Below are positions 1-5,030 of a DNA stretch of 7,534 nt, in pieces. The position numbers and the translations under genes are program-made. The DNA is from Bryobacteraceae bacterium (GTDB taxonomy: Bacteria > Acidobacteriota > Terriglobia > Bryobacterales > Bryobacteraceae): NCBI GenBank assembly GCA_025350445.1, contig JANXXV010000644.1, positions 1-7,534 of the forward strand, written 5' to 3'. Within the stretch, counting starts at the first letter, position 1; every line of letters begins with the position of its first letter. The notes beneath the pieces are model-generated. The model searched no databases and had not been told where the DNA came from. It saw only the letters and a list, made by a program, of their open reading frames with translations.

Positions 1-71
1 GGTATCGGCTCCGGATCGATATCAAACAAGAGCGGCGATTCGGTGGGGGAGGGTTTGCGAACCTTTTTCAC
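1..71 (-). CDS. Possible 5' end of an unrecognised gene, cut by the window edge
   Basis: A GTG at 71-69 opens a frame that stays open to base 1 and gives 23 residues beginning MKKVRKPSPTESPLLF and ending in DIDPEPI. A GGAGG (89-85) lies 13 nt upstream, rather far for an ideal ribosome site. The GTG overlaps, as GTGA, the TGA that ends the candidate reading frame just upstream, which would fit translational coupling. I recognise no family in this short stretch. The same frame is open without a stop up to about position 166, so the true start could be elsewhere, and in GC-rich DNA such an open stretch can be chance. Sequence to the left of the window would settle it. Confidence 0.25.
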   Translation of the reverse strand, partial: MKKVRKPSPTESPLLFDIDPEPI

Positions 72-313
72 CCCTCCATTTTCACCTCCGCACCCGCAGG
101 GTGCAAGGAAACCGTCCCACTTTTGTACCACCCGCTTCGTCCGGAACCAGTCCCATGGCCCTTCCGGCGCAACTCAATGGCCGCAATCGTAATTCGCGAC
201 TCCGCTTATCGAGCGATTAGGGCTTTGGTAAGCTCATGGCAGGTAAGGAACGCGATAAGTTCCTTGGGAGCTAAATCGTAGATACTCTCCATGAACTTCG
301 CTCGAAAGTTCAT
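68..313 (-). pseudogene. Candidate decayed small ORF interrupted by one TAA
   Basis: Read leftward from an ATG at 313-311, one frame gives 35 residues (MNFRAKFMESIYDLAPKELI and onward, ending TKALIAR), then TAA at 208-206. It then continues in the same frame for 45 more residues (AESRITIAAIELRRKGHGTG and onward, ending AEVKMEG) to a TGA at 70-68. Both halves have protein-like composition, with an amphipathic helical look in the first. A CAA or GAA to TAA change would explain the interruption. A second ATG is at 292-290. The final TGA overlaps the GTG of the possible next gene. I recognise no family. Chance open frames in GC-rich DNA are the main alternative, and no good Shine-Dalgarno sequence precedes either ATG. 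Confidence 0.2.
245..265. repeat. Perfect 7-bp inverted repeat, 7-nt loop
   Basis: The arms AAGGAAC (245-251) and GTTCCTT (259-265) are perfectly complementary around GCGATAA. It is about 25 bp from the 10-bp inverted repeat at 289-315 and has the same loop length, but the two arms are unrelated in sequence. No function can be assigned. Confidence 0.35.
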
Positions 314-315
314 GG
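289..315. repeat. Perfect 10-bp inverted repeat, 7-nt loop
   Basis: The arms CCATGAACTT (289-298) and AAGTTCATGG (306-315) are perfectly complementary around the 7-nt spacer CGCTCGA. It covers both candidate ATG codons of the decayed frame described at 68-313. It could be an operator or an mRNA hairpin hiding a start. It has no T-tract, so it is not an obvious terminator. Confidence 0.5.
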
Positions 316-597
316 TTCGCTGGACCCGCCAAAGCGTGGGTGGCCGCTACACTGGTATTACGAAAGCGATCCCACGAGCCGGTTCGAAAAGTCGTCGAGC
401 CCGAAAGGCTGCCCCTGAATACGGGCCGGCTTGCAACCGGCATTTCTTGATTCTACATCTTCGGTGCTATCGACAATCCGAAATCGCGAATACTTGCTAG
501 GCTGGACCTTCTTCCGCAAGAACCGGCGGGATAGATGCGCGACGGCTCAGGTTGCTACTATCCGATTCAATAACCGGATTGCTCGAGGTGCGCTGAC
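314..597. other. No recognisable gene; relic-like sequence with one REP-like palindrome
   Basis: I find no RNA gene and no protein family here. Several frames are open for 50-70 codons on both strands but lack convincing starts, ribosome sites or motifs. The one clear piece of structure is the palindrome at 425-441. With the broken hicB next to it, the stretch looks like decaying accessory DNA. Confidence 0.5.
425..441. repeat. REP-like palindrome with TTGCAA core
   Basis: GCCGG (425-429) and CCGGC (437-441) flank CTTGCAA, giving a 5-bp GC stem around a self-complementary TTGCAA core with one unpaired base. Short palindromes of this build commonly recur between genes in GC-rich genomes. Only one copy is in this window, so repetition is inferred. 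Confidence 0.35.
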
Positions 598-782
598 TCA
601 TGCCGCGGGAGCTACCTCAATTTCCTTGGCAACACTGGTGGGCGCCCCGAAATCGCTTCCCGAATGTTCACTTCCGTTTCCTCCAAACTTCTCCCGGTGC
701 TGACGCAGCCCGGTAGATCGGGAACGTATGCTGCCCAATTCGATTTTGCCTGCTCGAAAATAACGGCATATCCTGGGTTCAT
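598..782 (-). pseudogene. hicB: HicB-like antitoxin, frameshifted with an internal deletion
   Basis: The ATG at 782-780 overlaps the TGA of hicA as ATGA, the usual hicAB coupling. The first frame gives 56 residues, starting MNPGYAVIFEQAKSNWAAYV, then PDLPGCVSTGRSLEETEVNI and REAI. That is the N-terminal half of the HicB partial-RNase-H-like fold, with its hallmark AYVPDLPGC and LEE..IREAI segments. After REAI (codon ending 651) the frame changes to unrelated residues and stops at TAG 614-612. A different frame over the same DNA reads APTSVAKEIEVAPAA and ends in TGA at 600-598, which resembles the normal HicB C-terminal strand (PTSV.E.IEV.A). The usual linking segment, about 14-16 residues with an LEGLREDG-like helix, is missing. 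The simplest reading is an out-of-frame deletion of roughly 40 bp near 645-651. The protein would lose its last strand and so possibly its grip on HicA. A sequencing indel alone would not explain the missing segment. Confidence 0.75.
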
Positions 783-973
783 TCTTTCGCCTCCAAATCA
801 GCGGCTCTAAGGATCGACTGCAGTGCCCCTACCGGCAGTTCGTCGCCCGGCTGTGCAGGAATAGTGACTACGTTCGGCTTCGACGGGTCCTTGTAGTGGT
901 GATGGCTGCCGGACGTCCGCGCATGCCGCCAATCATATGATCGAATCAGACGGATCACGTCTCGAACCTTCAC
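779..973 (-). CDS. hicA: HicA-family mRNA interferase toxin
   Basis: This is a 64-residue protein matching the HicA (YcfA-like) double-stranded-RNA-binding-fold toxins, which cleave mRNA when not bound by HicB. Visible landmarks are an N-terminal KVRDVIRLIRSYDW helix, the GSHHHYKDP segment with the presumed catalytic His24, the VVTIPAQPGDELP strand-turn, and the C-terminal helix VGALQSILRAADL. Length is typical. The start is GTG at 973-971; an in-frame TAG lies a few codons upstream, so no longer form is possible. The ribosome site is weak (GAAGACGA just before GTG). It overlaps hicB by 4 nt. The 110 bp between aspS and this gene hold an in-frame continuation after the aspS TAA that lacks a usual start codon and ends in TGA overlapping this GTG; this is probably chance. 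All family landmarks are present, so the toxin looks intact although its antitoxin gene is damaged. Confidence 0.85.
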   Translation of the reverse strand: MKVRDVIRLIRSYDWRHARTSGSHHHYKDPSKPNVVTIPAQPGDELPVGALQSILRAADLEAKE

Positions 974-1083
974 TCGTCTTCGATTCTAATCCGGGTTTCC
1001 CTGGAAGCGCCGCCGCCCGTCGTGTCCACGCAAACGGCACGCAACGGGCTTACTGTCCTTTCGTAGGCAAAAAGCTCGCGCAG

Positions 1084-2862
1084 TTATTTCCGTAAAGAAA
1101 TTCCCAGCTCCCTCAGGTTCTTCTCAGGTACCGTGTTAGGGGCGTCACACATCAGATCCGTGCCCTTCGCGGTCTTGGGGAAGGGGATTACGTCACGAAT
1201 GGACGTTTCTCCAGCCAGCAGCATCACCAGCCGGTCCAGCCCGAGCGCCAGTCCACCGTGCGGCGGAGCGCCATATTCCAGTGCTTCCAGAAAGAAGCCG
1301 AAACGATGCTTCGCTTCTTCATCGGAGAACCCTAACGCATTGAAAACTTTGGCCTGAATGTCCCGGCGGTGGATACGGATCGACCCCGATCCCAGTTCCA
1401 CCCCGTTCAGCACCACATCGTACGATTTCGCCCGGCACCGCGCCGGGTCGCTCACCAGTTTGTCCAGATCGTCGTCGTGAACCGACGTGAACGGGTGATG
1501 TGCCGCATTCCACCGCTTATCCTCTTCGTCCCATTCGAACATCGGGAAGTCCACCACCCACAGAAACTTGAAAACCGCCGGGTCCAGCAGTTTGTGTCTG
1601 TCGTTGTATTTTTGGCCGGCGAACAGCCGCAATTGGCCGCAGGCCAGGAAAACTGCCTGCTCAGGAAGGTGCCCCTTGGGTTCGCCAGCCCAGCTGGCCA
1701 ACAGCAGAAGGTCGTCTTCAGTGGCTCCAGCGCGTTCCCGCACCATTCCCATCGGCTCGGCGAAATCGCGCTCCAAACGCTTGGCATCGTCGTAGACACG
1801 TAAGCCGCGATCGGCTCCGTACGCCTTCAAATCGTCCCGTTCCTTGCGGCTCAAAGCGCCCGTCTTCGGAATCACGATAGCGATCAACGGCAGCCCCGCC
1901 GCCGACAGCGCCGCTTCCGGGAACAGATCTTCCACGCTGTAGAACGGTGGCAACCGCATGTCCGGCTTATCGCTGCCGTAGGACTCGATAGCCTGCTTAT
2001 AGGTGAGCCGCGGCAACTTGGCGTCAATCGTAAAGCCTGCCGCCGCGCAGATCCGCTGCACCAGCGGCTCGACTACCGCGTAGATGGTTTCCTGCTGCGG
2101 AAACGACATCTCGATATCAATCTGCGTAAACTCCGGCTGCCGGTCGGCGCGCAAGTCCTCATCGCGGAAGCAACGCACAATCTGGAAATACTTGTCGAAC
2201 CCGCTGATCATCAATAGCTGCTTGAAAATCTGCGGCGACTGCGGCAACGCATAAAAGTTACCGGGCTGCACACGGCTGGGAACCAGATAATCGCGCGCGC
2301 CTTCCGGCGTCGATCTGGTCATGAACGGCGTCTCAATTTCCAGGAACCCCTGCGCGTCCATATACTGCCGCACCGCGAACGCCACCTTCGACCGCAGCAT
2401 GATGTTTCGCTGCATCCGGGGCCGCCGCAGATCCACATAACGATACTTCAGCCGCGCGTCTTCGCTCACGTCCACCGTATCTTCCATCGGGAACGGAGGC
2501 GTGCGCGATTCGTTCAGTATCCAAACCTTCTCCGCCACAATCTCCACCTCGCCCGTCGGAATGGCGGCATTAATCGTATCCGCCGTGCGCAGCGCCACCC
2601 TGCCTTCAATCGCAACCACGTACTCCGATCGCAACGCCTCCGCTTTATCGTGCACGGCCTCATCGGTACCGGCGCTGAACACGATCTGCGTCACACCTTC
2701 ACGATCGCGCAGATGGATGAAGATCACCTTGCCTAAATCGCGGCGGCGGTGCACCCAGCCCATGATAAGGACGCGGGATCCCGCGTCGGAGGCGCGCAAC
2801 TGCCCGCACATGTGAGTACGCTGCAATTCGCCGAGAAAGTCGAGTGCTACTGTTTCTTGCAT
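1084..2862 (-). CDS. aspS: Aspartyl-tRNA synthetase
   Basis: This class IIb synthetase attaches aspartate to tRNA-Asp in the cytoplasm. At 592 residues it has the full bacterial layout. An OB-fold anticodon-binding domain spans about 15-120 ([27 protein letters not shown]). The catalytic core has the flipping loop ([16 protein letters not shown], about 182-197) and motif 2 ([18 protein letters not shown], 232-249). The bacteria-specific GAD insertion covers about 285-420. [11 protein letters not shown] (455-465), GSGSIR (491-496) and motif 3 ([15 protein letters not shown], 537-551) follow. The anticodon domain has Leu43 in RRRDLG, where non-discriminating enzymes such as that of Pseudomonas aeruginosa carry His, so a tRNA-Asp-specific enzyme is suggested. 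The ATG lies 16 nt inside the end of hisS, with only a weak ribosome site, which fits coupling to hisS. No clear terminator follows. Confidence 0.98.
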   Translation of the reverse strand: MQETVALDFLGELQRTHMCGQLRASDAGSRVLIMGWVHRRRDLGKVIFIHLRDREGVTQIVFSAGTDEAVHDKAEALRSEYVVAIEGRVALRTADTINAAIPTGEVEIVAEKVWILNESRTPPFPMEDTVDVSEDARLKYRYVDLRRPRMQRNIMLRSKVAFAVRQYMDAQGFLEIETPFMTRSTPEGARDYLVPSRVQPGNFYALPQSPQIFKQLLMISGFDKYFQIVRCFRDEDLRADRQPEFTQIDIEMSFPQQETIYAVVEPLVQRICAAAGFTIDAKLPRLTYKQAIESYGSDKPDMRLPPFYSVEDLFPEAALSAAGLPLIAIVIPKTGALSRKERDDLKAYGADRGLRVYDDAKRLERDFAEPMGMVRERAGATEDDLLLLASWAGEPKGHLPEQAVFLACGQLRLFAGQKYNDRHKLLDPAVFKFLWVVDFPMFEWDEEDKRWNAAHHPFTSVHDDDLDKLVSDPARCRAKSYDVVLNGVELGSGSIRIHRRDIQAKVFNALGFSDEEAKHRFGFFLEALEYGAPPHGGLALGLDRLVMLLAGETSIRDVIPFPKTAKGTDLMCDAPNTVPEKNLRELGISLRK

Positions 2863-4082
2863 GTAAATTTGTCTACCAGTTCCTGGCGAGTCAGCGTTTG
2901 CTGCTCGCCGGTTTCCATATTTTTAAGTTCGTAATGGTCGTCAAATACCAGCATCGCATCCACCGCGCCGGCTTTGTTCGCCTGCTCCAGCAGCTTCTTC
3001 AACTTCCCCGGCGCGGCCAGCTCCACACGCGTTCCGGAGCGGCGCATCTCCCGTGCCATCAGCGCGCAGTCGGAGAATTTCGAGTCGTCAACCGGCGCGA
3101 TGAATAACGTCAGCCGGTCCACCTCGGAATGCTTCTCCTCAACGCTCATCACTAGCCGGTCTTCCCCGATGGAAAAGCCGATACCGGGCGCCCGTACCTT
3201 CGAACCCAGCGCCTCTGCCAGCCCGTCGTAGCGCCCGCCTCCCAGCACCGAGTTCTGTGCGCCCAACGATCCATGCACAATTTCGAAGGTAGTCCGCGTG
3301 TAGTAATCCAGCCCGCGCACCAGGCGTGGTTTCACCGAATAGGCAATGTGCCGCTCATCCAGATATCCCTTCACCGCCTCAAAATGCACTTTGCAAGACT
3401 CATTCAGATATTCAAGAATAGACGGCAGCGCTTCGATGACCGGTTGATCCTCGGGCACTTTGCAATCCAGCACCCGCAACGGATTGGTCAACATACGGCG
3501 CTGGCAATCGCGGCACATAGTGGGCGCCACGTCTTTCAGTTTCTCCAGCAATGCGGCGATGAAGACAGGCCGGCACTCCGCGCATCCCACCGAATTGAGC
3601 AGCAGTCCGAAGCCGTCCAAACCGCAGGCAGTGAGAATCTCCACCACCATCTCAATCACCTCGGCGTCCACCGCCGGCGACTCCGAGCCGATCGCTTCAG
3701 CCCCAATCTGGAAGAACTGCCGGTAGCGGCCCTTCTGCGGGCGCTCCCGCCGGAACATCGGACCCATGTAATACAGTTTTTGCAGTCCCGGCGCCGTGTC
3801 CAGACGGTGTTCGATGTAGGCACGAATCACCGATGCGGTATTCTCCGGACGCAGCGTCAAAGATCCGCCGTCGCGATCTTCGAATGTATACATCTCCTTG
3901 CTGACAATGTCGGTTTCCTCGCCGACACCCCGCGAAAACAGCGCCGTTTCTTCGAAAATCGGCGTGCGGATTTCGTGATAGTTGTAGGCGCGCAAGACGC
4001 GCCGCGCCACCGATTCCACGTGATTCCAAACCGCGCTGGCGGGCGGCAGAATGTCGCGCGTTCCTTTTACGGCACGAATCAA
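2847..4082 (-). CDS. hisS: Histidyl-tRNA synthetase
   Basis: This class IIa synthetase charges tRNA-His and acts as a homodimer in the cytoplasm. The 411-residue protein starts with the family signature KGTRDILPP. Motif 1 is around [13 protein letters not shown] (37-49). Motif 2 is [20 protein letters not shown] (104-123). The two HisRS-specific histidine-binding segments are [14 protein letters not shown] (254-267) and GGGRYDGL (281-288), and motif 3 is [13 protein letters not shown] (298-310). The alpha/beta anticodon-binding domain covers about 325-411. Residues 167-193 hold CAEC and CRDC plus a later DCK, a four-cysteine variant of the insertion domain that could bind a metal. The start is TTG at 4082-4080, inside a TTGA overlap with the stop of the upstream gene, so translation is probably coupled. 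An AAAGGA lies about 12 nt upstream. Its 3' end overlaps aspS by 16 nt. Confidence 0.98.
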   Translation of the reverse strand: MIRAVKGTRDILPPASAVWNHVESVARRVLRAYNYHEIRTPIFEETALFSRGVGEETDIVSKEMYTFEDRDGGSLTLRPENTASVIRAYIEHRLDTAPGLQKLYYMGPMFRRERPQKGRYRQFFQIGAEAIGSESPAVDAEVIEMVVEILTACGLDGFGLLLNSVGCAECRPVFIAALLEKLKDVAPTMCRDCQRRMLTNPLRVLDCKVPEDQPVIEALPSILEYLNESCKVHFEAVKGYLDERHIAYSVKPRLVRGLDYYTRTTFEIVHGSLGAQNSVLGGGRYDGLAEALGSKVRAPGIGFSIGEDRLVMSVEEKHSEVDRLTLFIAPVDDSKFSDCALMAREMRRSGTRVELAAPGKLKKLLEQANKAGAVDAMLVFDDHYELKNMETGEQQTLTRQELVDKFTCKKQ

Positions 4083-4633
4083 GCGGGTTCTGTGTCCTTT
4101 GTTTGATCCAGTGGTTGATCCATTGTTTGATCCAGGTAGATTCCTCGCGCCGTCACGTAGTGCTGCGCGTTCACCCGGAAACGCTCTTTCTCTTCGTCCG
4201 TAACCTCGCGCCGGATCTTCGCCGGCACGCCCATCACCATGCTGCCGGCCGGAATCTGCATGCCTTCCGGAACCACCGCGCCCGCCGCAATCACCGACCC
4301 CGCACCCACCCGCGCGCCGTTCAGCACAATAGCGCCAATGCCAATCAGGCTTTCATCCTCCACCGTACAGCCGTGCAGCACCACCGAATGGCCCACAGTC
4401 ACCCGATTGCCCAGTGTCAAAGGAAACAGCCCTTCATCCACATGAAGCACCGAATTATCCTGTACGTTGGTCTCCTCGCCGATGCGAATGCGGTTCACAT
4501 CGCCGCGCAGCGTAGCATTTGGCCAAACGCTGGACCGTTCGCCGACAACCACGTCGCCAATCACCTGGGCACTTGGATCTATATAAGCGGAAGCGGCAAC
4601 CTTAGGCAGGACGCCGCGGTAAGGACGAATCAT
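4079..4633 (-). CDS. Gamma-class carbonic anhydrase-like protein (YrdA/PaaY type)
   Basis: The 184-residue protein is a left-handed beta-helix of hexapeptide repeats over about residues 10-140, with a C-terminal helix from about 144. It carries the metal-ligand pattern of gamma carbonic anhydrases: His64 in NVQDNSVLHVD, and His82 and His87 in TVGHSVVLHGC. Trimeric members bind zinc or iron between subunits. Some hydrate CO2, but others (YrdA, PaaY, CaiE) have weak, thioesterase or unknown activity, so the reaction here is uncertain. There is no signal peptide, so it is expected to be cytoplasmic. The last 17 residues are an added tail, DQTM-DQPL-DQTK plus DTEPA, made by a 12-bp tandem repeat. 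It heads the leftward operon and its TGA overlaps the TTG start of hisS. The ATG at 4633-4631 has no clear Shine-Dalgarno sequence. Confidence 0.9.
   Translation of the reverse strand: MIRPYRGVLPKVAASAYIDPSAQVIGDVVVGERSSVWPNATLRGDVNRIRIGEETNVQDNSVLHVDEGLFPLTLGNRVTVGHSVVLHGCTVEDESLIGIGAIVLNGARVGAGSVIAAGAVVPEGMQIPAGSMVMGVPAKIRREVTDEEKERFRVNAQHYVTARGIYLDQTMDQPLDQTKDTEPA
4101..4136. repeat. Three tandem copies of a 12-bp unit inside a coding tail
   Basis: Units GTTTGATCCAGT (4101-4112), GGTTGATCCATT (4113-4124) and GTTTGATCCAGG (4125-4136) share the core TTGATCCA. On the coding (minus) strand they encode the tetrapeptides DQTK, DQPL and DQTM at the end of the carbonic anhydrase-like protein, about 20 nt before the hisS start. 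Because the unit is a multiple of three, copy-number change would keep the frame. Confidence 0.9.
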
Positions 4634-4670
4634 GACTTAGGAGTTTAACTGTCCATGCTATCACATGGCT

Positions 4671-4699
4671 TTTATATCCATGGTCCGGTCTAAACCGAA
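4671..4699 (-). promoter_or_regulatory. Weak candidate promoter for the leftward operon
   Basis: On the minus strand TATAAA (4676-4671) could act as a -10 box about 38 bp before the ATG at 4633. At a 17-bp spacing the -35 position reads TTCGGT (4699-4694), a poor match to TTGACA. The predicted RNA start would be near 4664, leaving a leader of about 30 nt. Position fits; sequence support is weak. Confidence 0.3.
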
Positions 4700-4730
4700 G
4701 GAATTGAGGGATGGAAGAACTTCATCTGGG

Positions 4731-4748
4731 GCAGACGCCCTCGCCTGC
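4731..4748. repeat. REP-like hairpin in the divergent intergenic region
   Basis: GCAGACG (4731-4737) and CGCCTGC (4742-4748) form a 7-bp stem around CCCT. The single mismatch becomes a G-U wobble in RNA read from the minus strand. G and C runs outside it (GGG to the left, CCCC to the right) could extend it imperfectly. No T-tract follows, so it is not an evident terminator. Confidence 0.4.
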
Positions 4749-4780
4749 GCCCCCCGCCTGTTGTGACCGGAAATCCACTA

Positions 4781-4965
4781 GTGTAGTGTCCCAGAAATAG
4801 CTGGACAGGCCAAGTCGTATCTCACCCGAGGGGCTCACCCCAAAATCCGCGTTTATCCGCGTCCATCCGGTGCCAATAATTCTGCGCCGTCCATGATGAG
4901 CTCCCGATCAACGCTGGTTAACGCAGAAGTATTCGATCTGTCCAGCTAATTCGTAGACACTACAC
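4781..4965. mobile_element. MITE-like element with 28-bp imperfect terminal inverted repeats
   Basis: The left arm at 4781-4808 and the right arm at 4938-4965 are reverse complements at 24 of 28 positions. The outer 10 bases (GTGTAGTGTC) and the inner 11 (TAGCTGGACAG) are perfect, separated by a 7-nt variable patch in which GAA is kept. The 129 bp between them has no transposase or long ORF. The ends read TGT...ACA if trimmed by one base (4782-4964, 183 bp), like many insertion sequences. I see no clear target duplication in the flanks. The likeliest reading is a non-autonomous element moved by a transposase elsewhere, or an internally deleted insertion sequence. The family cannot be named from this alone. 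A large regulatory inverted repeat is the alternative. Confidence 0.65.
4845..4874. repeat. Three 10-bp tandem repeats (ATCCGCG core)
   Basis: ATCCGCGTTT (4845-4854), ATCCGCGTCC (4855-4864) and a diverged ATCCGGTGCC (4865-4874) follow each other at an exact 10-bp period, about one helical turn. They lie in the middle of the MITE-like element. On the other strand the unit reads as CGCGGAT with short A-rich or GGA spacers. Function unknown. Confidence 0.6.
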
Positions 4966-4980
4966 AACAGTCACCCTCCG

Positions 4981-4995
4981 CCTTTGAGCCAAAGG
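4981..4995. repeat. 15-bp palindrome upstream of the peptidase gene
   Basis: CCTTTG (4981-4986) and CAAAGG (4990-4995) are perfectly complementary around AGC. It ends 23 bp before the candidate -10 box of the peptidase gene, so it overlaps or borders the -35 position. It could be an operator, though nothing here identifies a regulator. Confidence 0.4.
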
Positions 4996-5018
4996 TCTTC
5001 CCGAAGCAAGTGTAGCGA

Positions 5019-5024
5019 TACAAT
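5019..5024 (+). promoter_or_regulatory. Candidate -10 box placing the RNA start at the ATG
   Basis: TACAAT fits the TAnnnT -10 pattern and lies six bases before the ATG at 5031, so transcription would start at or next to the A of the start codon. No Shine-Dalgarno sequence is present. The -35 region is poor (TTCCCG at 4998-5003, spacing 15). This is the layout of leaderless genes. Confidence 0.4.
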
Positions 5025-5030
5025 CGAACC

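Noticed and set aside
378..400. GGTTCGAA resembling a tRNA T-loop
   Set aside because: The flanking bases do not form a T-stem, and no acceptor, D or anticodon arms can be folded around it.
376..560. Minus-strand open frame reading through LRKKVQPSKYSRFRIVDSTE and on to RLVGSLS
   Set aside because: Only a TTG could start it, there is no ribosome site, and part of it is the translation of the GCCGG palindrome; not supported as a gene.
234..703. Open frames of 69-90 codons on both strands in the left region
   Set aside because: Composition is rich in Arg/Ser with no motifs, they overlap each other and the hicB remnant, and none has a good start.
974..1083. Open frame after the aspS TAA ending in TGA that overlaps the hicA GTG (ends ETRIRIEDE)
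   Set aside because: It has no usual start codon except a GTG leaving 19 residues, no ribosome site and no recognisable family; probably chance.
1133..4648. Plus-strand ORFs of 60-277 codons opposite aspS, hisS and the carbonic anhydrase-like gene
   Set aside because: These are antisense shadows; the minus-strand frames have complete family motifs and the plus-strand products have none.
4838..4880. CRISPR-like array
   Set aside because: The repeat is 10 bp with no spacers and only three units; it does not have CRISPR architecture.
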